62,101 nucleotides of DNA from assembly GCF_001436255.1 (NCBI RefSeq), contig NZ_AZEI01000037.1:1-62101 (forward strand), given 5' to 3'. Position 1 is the stretch's first letter; every line of letters begins with the position of its first letter. The translations under genes were made by a program, and so were the position numbers. The stretch is from Lentilactobacillus rapi DSM 19907 = JCM 15042. Lineage in GTDB: Bacteria > Bacillota > Bacilli > Lactobacillales > Lactobacillaceae. The notes beneath the pieces are model-generated. The model was not told the DNA's origin and did not search any database. It worked only from the letters and a program-made list of their open reading frames with translations. This document shows positions 24,801-34,063 of this stretch, piece after piece.

Positions 24801-25160
24801 TTAACTTAACCGTCGGAAGAGCCATTTAAAAATTATTCCTGTAAATAAAATACCGGTACACAGAAACAGAAAATGATTGATCCAATTACCGTTGTTTAAG
24901 CTGGCAAAATAGCCAACTAAAGTGATCAACCCAATTAAGCCAGCGACTACTGTCAACGTTGGAAACTTGGCCGTTAACAGTGACGCCGCAAAAGCAACCA
25001 TGCTCAACCCCGCTACCAACCACAAAATATTTTGATAGGCCAGCATGATCCCGGCCGCAACGGTTTCTTGTTTGACAAAATAACCAAATAATATGTAAGT
25101 CCCGATCAGTGCGGCTACAAAACTCACAGCAATTAAAATTCCTAAATCAATTCGTTTCAT
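24801..25160 (-). CDS. Hypothetical membrane protein
   Basis: A 119-residue protein with four predicted transmembrane helices covering most of its length and a basic C-terminus (F-K-W-L-F-R-R-L-S). The ATG at 25160 is 6 bases from GGAGGTGG, so the ten-codon extension of the open frame is unlikely to be translated. It lies 42 bases upstream of pepN on the same strand. I do not recognise the family. Confidence 0.75.
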   Translation of the reverse strand: MKRIDLGILIAVSFVAALIGTYILFGYFVKQETVAAGIMLAYQNILWLVAGLSMVAFAASLLTAKFPTLTVVAGLIGLITLVGYFASLNNGNWINHFLFLCTGILFTGIIFKWLFRRLS

Positions 25161-25197
25161 GATTCCACCTCCAAAACAGACGATAATCACACGTAAA

Positions 25198-25221
25198 AAC
25201 GCCCACTAGAAAGTGAACGTT
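25198..25221 (-). terminator. Terminator after universal stress protein gene
   Basis: AACG-cc-CACT (25198-25207) pairs with AGTG-aa-CGTT (25212-25221); a T5 run follows on the minus strand. Confidence 0.6.
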
Positions 25222-25241
25222 AATGGCTTTACCTTATTTAA

Positions 25242-25661
25242 CTATGCATTAACGACCAACACCTGGGTACCGGATTCTCTCACCACATGATTAGTGGTTG
25301 ACCCCAAAATCACCCGGTCAAACGCGTTCATTCCGGTCTTACCCATGATGATCAAGTCAATATCATTTTCTTTGGCAAATTCAACGATCCTCTGTTTGGG
25401 GTTGCCATCTTCAACGACCCCTTTGATCGTCACGCCTTGGTTCCATGCCCGATCCCGGCAGCTTTCGACAATTTTATGCGCATTGGTTGATAACCCTTTA
25501 TAAATATCAGACGAAAGCGCATCAGAATCATATTTAATATGGTGAACAACTGATAAAGCAATGATATCCGCGTGAAACACCTTTGAATATTCAACGGCAA
25601 CATCCAGCGCTTTTTGCGAGTTCACACTACCATCCAATGGCACCAAAATATTCTTGTACAT
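25242..25661 (-). CDS. Universal stress protein, UspA family
   Basis: A 139-residue cytosolic UspA-type protein. N-terminal Y-K-N-I-L-V-P-L-D-G-S and the C-terminal ATP-binding signature G-K-T-G-M-N...G-S-T-T-N-H-V-V-R near residues 110-130 are intact, so ATP binding is likely. The ATG at 25661, behind GGGGAG, gives the family-typical N-terminus; the open frame's 21 extra codons have no such match. Monocistronic. Confidence 0.94.
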   Translation of the reverse strand: MYKNILVPLDGSVNSQKALDVAVEYSKVFHADIIALSVVHHIKYDSDALSSDIYKGLSTNAHKIVESCRDRAWNQGVTIKGVVEDGNPKQRIVEFAKENDIDLIIMGKTGMNAFDRVILGSTTNHVVRESGTQVLVVNA

Positions 25662-25995
25662 AAAGAACTCCCCTTCCAAAAAGGCAACCTTTCGTATCCA
25701 AACTATTCTGTCTTCATTATACAATCTGCGGGTCGGAAGTTTAAATAATATGCCAAAATTGGTAGGAAATCAGGGAATTTAATAAACGATTAATTTCTTT
25801 ATTGTAATTTCTGGGGTTGACCAAAGATTGCGAATTCCCGGTTCGTCAGTTTCCAGGCTTGAGCGGGGATTTTTTTAACCTCGCAGATTTCAAATTGGTT
25901 ACTTCAAGCAGGGTAAGCTATCCTATAATTATGAGAATCACGTAATAATTAACGGGCAATTATACTTAACCCATGAATTTAAAGGAGGACACCGC
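25662..25995 (+). other. Gap with tspO promoter region
   Basis: A good -10, TATAAT, lies at 25924-25929, without a clear -35 at the usual distance. No gene or strong structure is seen in the rest of this 334-base gap. Confidence 0.4.
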
Positions 25996-26472
25996 ATGAC
26001 AAATAACGCTAAAATTAATTGGCTGTCACTCGCAACGTGGATTATCTTGGTTGAAGCAATGGGCTTGTTATCAGCCCAGCTCTCCGGTGATATTAAAGGG
26101 CTGTACAATGCGTTGTCCCTGCCACCACTATCACCTTCAGGGGCGGTCTTTGGCATTGTTTGGCCAGTTCTCTATTTGTTCATCGGCATTGTAGGCTATC
26201 TACTCTGGTCTGATCGCCGAAAGAATTTAGTTAACCTGAGTTTCTTTTTAGGCCAATTATTGTTAAACTTTGTCTGGACAATCGTTTTCTTTAACGGTAG
26301 TCTGTTTGTAATTGGTCTGATCATCATTGTCGCCATGGACATCATGGTTGCCAGTTTAATGTATCGCCTCCTGTCATCCATGAAAATTGCCACTTGGCTG
26401 CTTAGCCCTTATCTGGCCTGGCTACTGTTTGCAACCTACCTTGCTGGTGGAGTCGCGTTGTTAAATCATTAG
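25996..26472 (+). CDS. tspO: TspO/MBR family protein
   Basis: A 158-residue membrane protein with five transmembrane helices, of the TspO/peripheral benzodiazepine receptor family that binds porphyrins and related ligands. Motifs: W-Y-x-x-L replaced here by L-Y-N-A-L-S-L-P-P-L-S-P near residue 35, followed by the conserved F-G-I-V-W-P-V-L-Y near residue 52 and N-F-V-W-T near 94. AGGAGG is 8 bases before the ATG. The small membrane protein downstream may be co-transcribed. Confidence 0.9.
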   Translation: MTNNAKINWLSLATWIILVEAMGLLSAQLSGDIKGLYNALSLPPLSPSGAVFGIVWPVLYLFIGIVGYLLWSDRRKNLVNLSFFLGQLLLNFVWTIVFFNGSLFVIGLIIIVAMDIMVASLMYRLLSSMKIATWLLSPYLAWLLFATYLAGGVALLNH

Positions 26473-26504
26473 ACCAACAATAACCATTCGAAGGGACATC
26501 ACAA

Positions 26505-26705
26505 ATGATTCTGTTATTACTACTGCTCATTTTATTTGGCACGCTCATCTTTAAAACAAGTTGGTTCTTACTCAAGTTGGTTGTTGGCATCATCGCGACC
26601 ATTCTATTGGTTGTGCTGTCATTTTCAGCCATTTTCTTTTTGCCGCTGGTGATCTTAACGATCGGGTATATTGTTTATTCGATTTTTCAGCATTCGCAAG
26701 CTTAA
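26505..26705 (+). CDS. Small hydrophobic membrane protein
   Basis: A 66-residue protein composed almost entirely of two hydrophobic helices (residues 1-14/16-34 and 36-60) with a short polar tail H-S-Q-A. AAGGGA precedes the ATG, 32 bases after the tspO stop. A nested-terminator repeat follows 35 bases after the stop, so tspO and this gene probably form one transcription unit. Function unknown. Confidence 0.72.
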   Translation: MILLLLLLILFGTLIFKTSWFLLKLVVGIIATILLVVLSFSAIFFLPLVILTIGYIVYSIFQHSQA

Positions 26706-26740
26706 GTCGTTCCGATAAATGATCGTCATATCCATAGATT

Positions 26741-26850
26741 GAGACAATCGACGTTTTGATCCCAGGATTCAACGAAGAGGACCAATTATTCCTGATTTTT
26801 GGAATAGTTGGTCCTCTTTGTTAAATGGCCAGGAATTAGCCGTTTGGCGC
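26741..26850 (+). repeat. Nested-terminator repeat, copy 3
   Basis: Nearly identical to copy 1 at 3416: GACAATCGACGTTTTGATCCCAG on the left (written in blocks: GACAATCG, ACGTTTTG, ATCCCAG), inner hairpin arms 26778-26792 and 26801-26815, and GTTAAATGGCC on the right, then CGTTTGGCGC. Confidence 0.75.
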
Positions 26851-26861
26851 AAGTTTTATCA

Positions 26862-27065
26862 ATATGAGAATGGCCAAATTAATTTTTAAAGAAACAAGTT
26901 CTGTATTCGCATCAGCTTCCATACTTATGGAAGTCACATCATCATCAATTGTCAACTCTTTCGAAACTCGTTCGACAAAAGAAAGTGCATCATTTCGAAG
27001 CTGCCCTTAATCTTGTTCTATTCCCGTTTTATCCTTTCCAAACTCTTTCGAAACTCGTTCGAAAT
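26862..27065 (-). pseudogene. Possible decayed coding remnant
   Basis: Read on the minus strand, this stretch gives an open frame ending in A-P-N-G-stop with protein-like composition (S-F-V-E-R-V-S-K-E-L-T-I-D-D-D-V-T-S). A stop interrupts it upstream. The codons for E-R-V-S-K-E occur twice, 80 bases apart, as a direct repeat (about 26961-26982 and 27041-27062). No start or ribosome binding site, and no recognised family; the assignment as a gene remnant is weak. Confidence 0.3.
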
Positions 27066-27186
27066 CTATTGAGTCATGTATGATGCAATGGAATTTTTCC
27101 GAATGATGAGGCGCTTTGAAGATCAAACATTGGGAAAACATCACCAATCGTAAAAAGATCAACAATGCTGCAGTGCGCTCAGCTTA

Positions 27187-27245
27187 AAAAAGCATCGTCA
27201 ACGCCAAACGGTTCAAGCCCCGCTTAACGTTAACGATGCTTTTTA
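27187..27245 (-). terminator. Terminator of YitT-family gene
   Basis: AAAAAGCATCG-TcAACG (27187-27203) pairs with CGTTaACGATGCTTTTT (27228-27245); the minus strand ends in T5. Confidence 0.8.
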
Positions 27246-27272
27246 TTGTGCTTTTGCCTGATCCCTTATTGC

Positions 27273-28136
27273 CTAAAGAATCCGGCGCATATTCAATCCT
27301 CGCGTACTCCTAATATTTTCAACGACAATCAGTGCATTCTTGTCTTCCTGCTCAATAATCGGTACAATCTTGGTTACGCGCCTTGGGCTGGCAATCATGT
27401 AGAGCATGTGCTGGTCGGCACTGCTGTAAAAGCCGGTGCCATTGAAGATGGTAATCTCTTGGCCCAATTGTTTGGAAATGGTAGTTGCGATCTCCCGGTA
27501 CCTCGGTGAGACAATCAGGACGGCTTTTCTAGCCCCGACGTTCGCCATGAATTGGTTGGTAAACACGGAATAAACGTAAAGGTAAATGATTGTCAAAATT
27601 GTGTTGGTAAACCCAATGATCATAATGAATGGGATCACGATTACAAGATCAAACAGTAAGCTGCCAGTGCCCACGGACATGCCGAAGAAATAATTCAATA
27701 GCTTGCCAATGATTGTATCCCCTGCAATCGTTCCGTTATACCGAAAAATTAACCCGATTGAGATTCCAGTCAATGCCCCTGCGAGAAGTGTTGGCACAAT
27801 CAATTCATGAGTGTGATAGGAATAAAGAACCGGCAATTTTAGAAAGACGGTCATCCAGGCAATCGCCCAAATGGTTAGGTAAGTAGTCTTCTTTTCGAAT
27901 AATCGATATCCCAGGGCAATCAACACGGTATTGATCAGCAAGTTAGACAGGTATGACGGAATCTGAAAGGCATAATACAGGAGCGCCGTAACGCCCATTG
28001 CCCCACCTTCACCAAGATGAGAGGGTAATAATAAATAATTGTAGGTCATCGAATAGATAAACGCCCCAACAGCAACCCCAATGAGCTCGGTCGCTTTAAT
28101 ATTCAGTTGACTCCAGTACCGCTTAATTGACTTCAT
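27273..28136 (-). CDS. YitT family membrane protein
   Basis: A 287-residue protein with about five N-terminal transmembrane helices (DUF161-like, with H-L-G-E-G-G-A-M-G-V near residue 40 and the T-I-A-G-D-T-I-I-G motif near 136) and a cytoplasmic C-terminal DUF2179 domain from about residue 200 (A-V-L-I-V-S-P-R-Y-R-E-I). This is the usual YitT layout. The family's transport role is not settled. GAGGT precedes its ATG. Confidence 0.9.
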   Translation of the reverse strand: MKSIKRYWSQLNIKATELIGVAVGAFIYSMTYNYLLLPSHLGEGGAMGVTALLYYAFQIPSYLSNLLINTVLIALGYRLFEKKTTYLTIWAIAWMTVFLKLPVLYSYHTHELIVPTLLAGALTGISIGLIFRYNGTIAGDTIIGKLLNYFFGMSVGTGSLLFDLVIVIPFIMIIGFTNTILTIIYLYVYSVFTNQFMANVGARKAVLIVSPRYREIATTISKQLGQEITIFNGTGFYSSADQHMLYMIASPRRVTKIVPIIEQEDKNALIVVENIRSTRGLNMRRIL

Positions 28137-28331
28137 TTTTATACCTCAGTAATTGATAGATGAATTACATTTTACCATCAATGCTGAGTACTTGCAGTGG
28201 AATGTTGCCGATGGGTCCTTACCGCAAAAGAAATCAGCCTTTTAACCTGCTTGGCACTGTCGCAAATGAATGGTGTAATCAAAATAGTTTCAATGGGATT
28301 TCAGAAAACATCTTAAATATGGGTACAAAAA

Positions 28332-28376
28332 AATACCAAAGCTGGAAGTGACAAAATATCTTCCAACTTTGATATC
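28332..28376. terminator. Bidirectional terminator after surface-protein gene
   Basis: A 17-bp stem with a few mismatches (28332-28348 with 28360-28376); T runs on both strands. The rest of the 28137-28435 gap shows nothing else. Confidence 0.75.
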
Positions 28377-28435
28377 TTTTATTATCTGACGATCATTAGC
28401 AAATTCACTTTAAATATAATTAATCGGTCAAAGCG

Positions 28436-31400
28436 CTAATTATCTCGACGTTTCCTAAACACTAACATCCCGGTCAGCGAAATGAGCAGAAGCATCAAAC
28501 CGATCAGCGTAACTAATGAAGAATTTTGATCCCCGGTTTGTGGTAACTTTTCAGGAGTTGCTGAATTCTTCTTCGGTGTTGCGGCCAGCGTCACGGTCTT
28601 TCCGGTATTAATTGTCGAATTAACTGGACTGCTTGGCTTATTTGGTACCGTCGGCTGATTTGGTTGACTTGGCTTGCTTGGCACTCCCGGTGTAGTTGAT
28701 TTCGGCTGCTTAGGAGTTGTCGGCTTACCCGGAACGCTTGGCTGATGAGTCGTCGGCGTTGTTGGCGTGTTAGGCTCATTTGGCGTATTCGGCGTTACTG
28801 GTGTATTTGGTGTTACAGGTGTATCTGGTGTTACTGGTGTATCTGGTGTTACTGGTGTGTCCGGAGTTACCGGTGTATCTGGTGTTGTCGGTGTGTTCGT
28901 AAAGACAATCCCGTAAACGCCGTCACTAATTTTGGTTAAACTAGATTGAGCTGAAGTAAATCCTGCAACCGCACTTTCCTTAAGTGTATACGCAACGTTG
29001 GCTGGCAAATCAGTAAACTCACCTTGCCAATTAGTATCCTTAGACAAAGTAATTGACTTAGTAATCGTTTGACCATGTTCGTCAGTATAAGTTAAGGTAA
29101 TTGTCACTGAAGCGGGTTCTTGAGTGGTCCCGCCAGCCCAAACTTTAGTGACCTTGATAATGTTGGTTGTTGGCGTTGTCGGTTTGAGCGTATTGGTGAA
29201 GGTAATCCCATAAACGCCATCACTAATTTTGTGTAGTTGTTGACTCACTGTCGAGTCAAACCCGGCAACTGGAACCTCAACAACGTTATAGTCAATATCA
29301 GTTGGCAAATCAGTAAATTCACCAGTCCAATTATTGTCTTTGGTCAAATCAATTGAGCGGACAACAATTGTTGAAGTGGTTCCATCAGCATTGGTCACAT
29401 CATGCGTCAAATTAATGGTTACCTTGTCTGGCAATTTGGCACCGGGATTACTGCTAAGATCCCAGACTTTATTAACTTTGATGACCTTGGTTCCTGGTTC
29501 CCCGAAAATGACTGTCCCATTAGAGCCAATGCCACCACCACGAGGGGCGGAATTACCAGTAATAATAACGGTTGCCAAAGCTACTGCCAGTGCCTGGGCT
29601 TGGGTTGAGGAAACACTCTTCAAGTCAAACGCACCAGTTTGATTGGTGATTGTCACTGGGGTTGCTTCCTGTTGCCCGTCTCGATCGTGATACCAAGCGA
29701 CAGCACCGCCACCAAGCATTTCGTTGGCGAGGGTCACAGAACCATACCCAGCTTTAACTTCGCTGGCAAAATCATTTCCCTTGTTAATAGCACTATTACC
29801 GTAAATAGCTGTTCCATCGGTCACGTAAATCATGGCATTTCCGGTTGGGCAGAACCAAACGCCACCGCCAATACCAGGATTCAAAAGTGTGCCATCAGTC
29901 CATGAGATGCTACTACCGTCTGTGGCCGAATTATTGGTAATAAGACTATTACCAAGTCTTAAGGTAAAGTGGGCAATGCTGACATAAATCCCACCACCAT
30001 ACATGGCTGCGCTATTATTGGTAATTTTAGCTTTCTTGATCGTAACGGCATTTGAGTTGACATAAATCCCACCGCCAGGTCCAGCGGCTTTGTTACCATC
30101 AATCAGTCCATCATTGATGATCAGTTCAGCGGCGTTATTTTGGTCGTAAACAGTTGGATCTTGATAGTCCTGCTCAGTATAGCCAGTTGAAACCGCGATC
30201 CCGCCACCAGCGGCAGCACCATTTGGATACCACCCAACATAACCAGTAGAATTATTGGTAATCGCTCCGCCATTCATGACAAATGAACCATTACCATTAA
30301 TGTAAACACCACCGGCTTCATTCCAGGAAATATTGCTATCAATTTTTCCGGAATTCATAATAGCAGTGGAAAGCTTGTGTTGGGGATCGGTATCTGCATC
30401 ATTTCGGTCACCAACAATAATTCCGCCAGCTTGAGGGCCTTGGTTATTGCTAACAGTACCACCATTCAAAATCAGATGTGAACCATCATGAACGCCGATA
30501 CCGCCAGCAGCATTCGTTGATCCCCAGGAAATAGTATTTCCGGTTACGAAGCTGCCTTCATTCATGGTCAACGTGGCCCCGTTATTAACAGAGATACCAG
30601 CTGAATCATCAATATTAGAACCTTGATCAGTTGCTACAGAATTGTTGATAATCCTAGCATTGTTATCCATCGTTAAACTGGCGTTGGCGCCATTAACGGT
30701 GACAGTCGCAACGTTATACATCTTCCAAGGTTTAAAGCTAAAACCAGAAATGTCAGTTCCGGTCATCTCAGCCGTCCCTGAAATCTGAAGCGGAACATTC
30801 GTTTCACTACCATTCTGATAATTGTCGCCAGGCGCAATGGTGATACCCTGAGCCTGGTCACCATGGAAGTTGACCGTTGCCCCTTCATCCACAACAATGG
30901 CCCCGTTGAGCTCCAGGGTAACCTTCTGGCCAACATTGTTGATAAAGGTGATATTCTGGCCCTGAACAATATGAATCTGCTGGGTTGCAAAGGAGCCACC
31001 AAGGACGATTGTTTGAGCCGCCCCATCTTTGGGAGCTCTACTAATTGCATCAGCTAATTGTTGCTCAGTTGTCACCGTAATTGGATCGGCAGCTTGAACA
31101 GCTGCGGTTGCTCGCAGGCTTTGCTTATCAACCTCGGCTTTAGCAGTCAGCTTAGAAGTGGCTTTTGAAACCTCCACGTTAGCATCCTTCTGGTTATCAG
31201 AAGTTGAGCTAACGGTGGTTGCTTGTGTTTGATCCTTATTGGTGGTGCTACTCGTTGATTGATCAGGTTTAATCGATAGATCCTTGGTAGTTGTTGGATT
31301 GACAACATCTTGATTTGAGTCTGCCTGATCATTCCCACTTGAAGACGTTGATTCAGCTGTGTCACCGGTATTCACATCAGTCCCAGTTTCTGCTGGTACC

Positions 31401-31666
31401 TGAGTTGAGTTAACTGAATCTGTTTGACTACTAGCGGTTGCTGACTGATCAGATGATGATGTGTTGTCCGTAGCACTTGACGTTGAGTTGTCATTGGTTG
31501 CCGTCCCCACAGCATCCGTTTGAACCGACACCGGAACAGATCCCACAGTGTCACTTGTATCCGCCGACGCACGAATCGGCCCAGACAAAAACATCAGAGC
31601 CATTAATGCGACTATGCCAACCACCGCAAGGCAAACACCCCGTTTTAGTCTGCAATAAATATTCAT
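28436..31666 (-). CDS. LPXTG-anchored surface protein with beta-helix and Cna-B-like domains
   Basis: A 1076-residue cell-wall protein. A long signal peptide ends near residue 36 (R-A-S-A-D). Then come a Ser/Thr/Asp-rich stretch to about residue 190 and an Asn/Gly-rich region to about residue 730, with repeated G-G-I and I-x-x-N-x-A patterns typical of right-handed beta-helix adhesins. Two Cna-B-like modules follow (K-V-N-K-V-W near 748 and K-V-T-K-V-W near 848, each ending G-V-Y-G-I-x-F-T-N-T), then T-P-x-T-P-V repeats and the sorting signal L-P-Q-T-G with hydrophobic tail and K-R-R. The ATG at 31666 has AAGGAG at 9 bases; the frame stays open 75 bases upstream. Likely sortase-anchored adhesin. 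Confidence 0.9.
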   Translation of the reverse strand: MNIYCRLKRGVCLAVVGIVALMALMFLSGPIRASADTSDTVGSVPVSVQTDAVGTATNDNSTSSATDNTSSSDQSATASSQTDSVNSTQVPAETGTDVNTGDTAESTSSSGNDQADSNQDVVNPTTTKDLSIKPDQSTSSTTNKDQTQATTVSSTSDNQKDANVEVSKATSKLTAKAEVDKQSLRATAAVQAADPITVTTEQQLADAISRAPKDGAAQTIVLGGSFATQQIHIVQGQNITFINNVGQKVTLELNGAIVVDEGATVNFHGDQAQGITIAPGDNYQNGSETNVPLQISGTAEMTGTDISGFSFKPWKMYNVATVTVNGANASLTMDNNARIINNSVATDQGSNIDDSAGISVNNGATLTMNEGSFVTGNTISWGSTNAAGGIGVHDGSHLILNGGTVSNNQGPQAGGIIVGDRNDADTDPQHKLSTAIMNSGKIDSNISWNEAGGVYINGNGSFVMNGGAITNNSTGYVGWYPNGAAAGGGIAVSTGYTEQDYQDPTVYDQNNAAELIINDGLIDGNKAAGPGGGIYVNSNAVTIKKAKITNNSAAMYGGGIYVSIAHFTLRLGNSLITNNSATDGSSISWTDGTLLNPGIGGGVWFCPTGNAMIYVTDGTAIYGNSAINKGNDFASEVKAGYGSVTLANEMLGGGAVAWYHDRDGQQEATPVTITNQTGAFDLKSVSSTQAQALAVALATVIITGNSAPRGGGIGSNGTVIFGEPGTKVIKVNKVWDLSSNPGAKLPDKVTINLTHDVTNADGTTSTIVVRSIDLTKDNNWTGEFTDLPTDIDYNVVEVPVAGFDSTVSQQLHKISDGVYGITFTNTLKPTTPTTNIIKVTKVWAGGTTQEPASVTITLTYTDEHGQTITKSITLSKDTNWQGEFTDLPANVAYTLKESAVAGFTSAQSSLTKISDGVYGIVFTNTPTTPDTPVTPDTPVTPDTPVTPDTPVTPNTPVTPNTPNEPNTPTTPTTHQPSVPGKPTTPKQPKSTTPGVPSKPSQPNQPTVPNKPSSPVNSTINTGKTVTLAATPKKNSATPEKLPQTGDQNSSLVTLIGLMLLLISLTGMLVFRKRRDN

Positions 31667-31683
31667 ATCCATGATCTCCTTAT

Positions 31684-31719
31684 CGTACATTTCTGTACGC
31701 GACGTATCTTTGTTGATAC
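31684..31719 (-). promoter_or_regulatory. Twin hairpins in the adhesin leader
   Basis: Two adjacent perfect inverted repeats, CGTACA-N4-TGTACG (31684-31699) and GTATC-N6-GATAC (31704-31719), lie directly before the ribosome binding site. They may influence translation or mRNA stability; no known riboswitch is recognised. Confidence 0.4.
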
Positions 31720-31741
31720 ATCCAAAAAATAGGTTAATCAT

Positions 31742-32305
31742 TACCCCGTTTAGAATATTGATTGCTTACAGGCGCGCGAATCTTGGCAAATAAAAATCTC
31801 AGTGTCACAAATTTTAATGACCAACTTACAAGTTGGCAGTTAATCTTTTCATGCAAGCTCATAGCGATTCCCCTCTTTATCGCAAATTGCTGGTGCAAAT
31901 ATAATGTCGAACTTCAAATGAATCAAAAAAATAATATCCCCGGATACCTATGTAAATTACATTATTATTTTTTTGAATTTGATTACGCATTTAATATAAC
32001 ACCATTCTTCAAATGAGAACATCACTTTTATATACATGTGTAAGCATTTTTTTGCTTTCACTGGTTTCTAAACTATTATTTAACTGCTGTAAAAGCCGTG
32101 GTCAAAGGCTGCACAGAAGCCATGAGGGATGTCTTTAATCCTTTCTGAAAACTAGAAGCGCCCTTTTGATACGTAAAAAGCCCTACCAGAGCTAATCCCT
32201 TTGGTAGGGTTTGATGGAAACACGATTATTCAATTATTTTAGAATCACTAACATACCATAAAATGCCGTTTCATCGGTTTTTAGAATCGATACATTATCC
32301 AGTCA
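31742..32305. other. AT-rich intergenic region upstream of the adhesin gene
   Basis: The leftward adhesin promoter is presumably here. The minus-strand stretch 32076-32190 reads as a protein-like C-terminal tail (Y-Q-K-G-A-S-S-F-Q-K-G-L-K ... F-T-A-V-K-stop) without a start, possibly a gene remnant. No intact gene seen. Confidence 0.35.
32175..32212. terminator. Orphan terminator-like hairpin
   Basis: AAAAAGCCCTACCA (32175-32188) pairs with TGGTAGGGTTT (32202-32212). No intact gene ends next to it, suggesting a lost gene or island-edge debris. Confidence 0.6.
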
Positions 32306-32326
32306 TTACTCCCACTCAATCGTTGC
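32306..32326. repeat. Distal att-like direct repeat
   Basis: Exact 21-base copy of the guaA 3' end (TTACTCCCACTCAATCGTTG plus C). Similarity stops abruptly on both sides. Confidence 0.75.
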
Positions 32327-32459
32327 ATAGACGGCTCAATACTCGGGCCACAATATTTTCTTTGGCTTGTAGCCATTTTGTACCCGCTAAACCCCAATTT
32401 CTATCTTTTACGAGAGTTTTGGGCCGTTTTCTGTATATATAGAATACAAAGAGGATAAA

Positions 32460-32585
32460 ATGTGGGACAATGAAATCAGCTTACTAATCATAATCAATTC
32501 GTTAGGAAGCTCGATTACCGCTCTTGTTTCGACATTCTATAACAACCAGAAAAATGATTTCAGGCAAGCGGGTATCTGGAACTGA
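32460..32585 (+). CDS. Small 41-residue ORF in the island
   Basis: ATG at 32460 behind GAGGAT. The product, M-W-D-N-E-I-S-L-L-I-I-I-N-S-L-G..., has one hydrophobic N-terminal helix and a polar tail ending G-I-W-N. It lies 40 bases before the next tiny ORF, in the same direction as the HTH gene. No recognised family; translation is plausible because of the ribosome binding site and position only. Confidence 0.45.
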   Translation: MWDNEISLLIIINSLGSSITALVSTFYNNQKNDFRQAGIWN

Positions 32586-32625
32586 TTGTTTGGGTATATT
32601 ATAAATTATAGGGAGATGTAAATCA

Positions 32626-32706
32626 TTGGAAATAATCGCTTTACTGATTTCAATTGTTGCCTTAATAATGAGGCTTAATCGCATTGGTGAGGGTTTATCA
32701 TGGTAA
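32626..32706 (+). CDS. 26-residue hydrophobic peptide, coupled to HTH gene
   Basis: Starts at TTG 32626 behind AGGGAGATG and encodes one hydrophobic helix (E-I-I-A-L-L-I-S-I-V-A-L-I-M-R). Its stop overlaps the ATG of the HTH gene (ATGGTAA), so it may act as a leader for coupled translation. A T/A-rich -10-like region precedes it. Confidence 0.45.
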   Translation: MEIIALLISIVALIMRLNRIGEGLSW

Positions 32707-32912
32707 AAATTAATTTGAATGATTCGGATATTATGAGTTCACAGGAAGCTGCCAAATTATGGGGGAAAGCTCCTGATTATGTACGACAAGTGTTAAGGAG
32801 CAATCCAAATCGTTTCCCTCAAGGCACAGTGAGATTAATTGGCCGGCAAATCATTGTCACTCGCGAAGGTATGGAAGCCGTCACCGGTCATAAATCAATC
32901 AAAAAATTTTGA
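32700..32912 (+). CDS. Small helix-turn-helix domain protein
   Basis: A 70-residue protein with a putative excisionase/MerR-like HTH: S-S-Q-E-A-A-K-L-W-G-K-A-P-D-Y-V-R-Q-V-L, then R-L-I-G-R-Q-I-I-V-T-R-E-G-M as a wing. Similar short HTH proteins occur on lactobacillus plasmids and islands, but I cannot tie it to a known partner. Inside the guaA-bounded segment it could be an excisionase or a regulator. Its ATG overlaps the stop of the 26-codon ORF. Confidence 0.72.
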   Translation: MVKINLNDSDIMSSQEAAKLWGKAPDYVRQVLRSNPNRFPQGTVRLIGRQIIVTREGMEAVTGHKSIKKF

Positions 32913-32967
32913 AATTCTTCCTCGAATTTATTACAAAGCGCATGATCCGATTAAAACATAAAAAAAG

Positions 32968-33005
32968 CCCTGTATACTTTAGCTGTCAAGTAAAAGTGTA
33001 CAGGG
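32968..33005. terminator. Bidirectional terminator between HTH gene and mazF
   Basis: CCCTGTAtACTTT (32968-32980) pairs with AAAGTgTACAGGG (32993-33005), flanked by an A run on the left and T-rich sequence on the right. Confidence 0.75.
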
Positions 33006-33048
33006 TATTTAATATATATATGGTCAGTAACCTAGGTTGCTGACTTTT

Positions 33049-33432
33049 TTATTCATAAGTCATTAACACAAATTTCAAGACTTCTTTAAGCGTTCCGTCA
33101 GGGCAGCGTTCGATAAAACTAATATTCCGGTTAATTGGGTCAATAGACCTTTCTTGATCCGTTAAGACGTAACCCTTCACTTGCATTTCGATTGGTAACG
33201 TTACATTAATCGGAAAGTCCTTTTGAGATTCAGAAGATGAAATAGCAACTACCTTTATCATTCGAGTAAGCAAGTAGAATGCCCGATTAGAAACAACAAT
33301 AGCTGGTCTTCTTTTTTGTTGTTCATGTCCTTTAGCTGGGTCAAAATCGCACCAGATAACACTTCCCTGATCATACCATTCCCGTTTACCTTCTTTCGCT
33401 TCAAATAGTTTCTGGTTTTTATCTCTTACCAT
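33049..33432 (-). CDS. Type II toxin, PemK/MazF family
   Basis: A 127-residue MazF/PemK-fold endoribonuclease. The fold is recognisable from G-S-V-I-W-C-D-F-D-P-A-K-G-H-E-Q, the conserved R-R-P-A-I-V-V-S and the later G-Y-V-L-T-D-Q and E-R-C strands. It cleaves mRNA when free of antitoxin. The ATG at 33432 has GAGGTG 4-10 bases upstream, so the 10-codon extension is unlikely. It is 36 bases downstream of the antitoxin gene in the same operon, inside the guaA-bounded segment. Confidence 0.9.
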   Translation of the reverse strand: MVRDKNQKLFEAKEGKREWYDQGSVIWCDFDPAKGHEQQKRRPAIVVSNRAFYLLTRMIKVVAISSSESQKDFPINVTLPIEMQVKGYVLTDQERSIDPINRNISFIERCPDGTLKEVLKFVLMTYE

Positions 33433-33497
33433 ACTGCACCTCTGTACTTTGATTTTGTCCAATCCAAATTTCGGACAAGCTTAGGGAAACGCAATCA

Positions 33498-33788
33498 TTA
33501 AAAGACTTCTCGACCAACTGGCTCACCCCAGTCAACTTCACGTGAACCAGATTTCTTAAAATATTCTTCAACGTCAAAATTTTCAAACCGTTTCTGCAAT
33601 GCTGAACGATTATCTGGTTTTTGAATTACAATCCGATCATTTTCAATGCTCACCTGAACAGACTGACCAACTGGATTATTAATCCCAATTTTGCTGAGCA
33701 TATCTTTAGGAATCCTAATCCCTTGGGAATTACCCCATTTATCAATTTTTTTTGTTATCATATTGGTCAAACCTACTTTCCTTTTCAT
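33498..33788 (-). CDS. Type II antitoxin, MazE/AbrB-type
   Basis: A 96-residue antitoxin with an N-terminal SpoVT/AbrB swapped-hairpin DNA-binding domain (K-W-G-N-S-Q-G-I-R-I-P-K-D-M-L) and an acidic C-terminal tail (F-D-V-E-E-Y-F-K-K...E-V-D-W-G-E) that should bind and block the toxin. It likely autoregulates the pair. The ATG at 33788 has GAGG 11 bases upstream; an ATG at 33761 gives the more family-like N-terminus, so the start is unsettled. Confidence 0.88.
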   Translation of the reverse strand: MKRKVGLTNMITKKIDKWGNSQGIRIPKDMLSKIGINNPVGQSVQVSIENDRIVIQKPDNRSALQKRFENFDVEEYFKKSGSREVDWGEPVGREVF

Positions 33789-33898
33789 TTGTCATAGTAC
33801 CTCTGCAACTGATTCATTAATAGCCGATAGCAACAGAGGACTAGCCAATCTTTACATTTAAAGTATATACTATGTTTAAACCTAATTCCACTAAAAAA

Positions 33899-33942
33899 TC
33901 CGGAGGTACAAAACTAAAATAAATACATTTTGTGCCCCCGGA
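33899..33942 (-). terminator. Terminator downstream of guaA
   Basis: A 15-base stem with two mismatches (33899-33913 with 33928-33942) followed by ATTTTTTAG on the minus strand. The gap 33943-34063 shows nothing further. Confidence 0.65.
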
Positions 33943-34063
33943 TGAACCCCCGAAGTGGTTTTATATATTCATTTCGATTCGTTTATAAATCTAACTGAAG
34001 CTCTTTATCATCACGAATCATAAGAACTGAGTGGAATTGATTGGAACAGATATTTCGTCCAAG

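Noticed and set aside
28745-28939. Plus-strand frame with Cys-Ile-Trp repeats
   Set aside because: It is the antisense of the T-P-x-T-P-V repeat region of the LPXTG protein.
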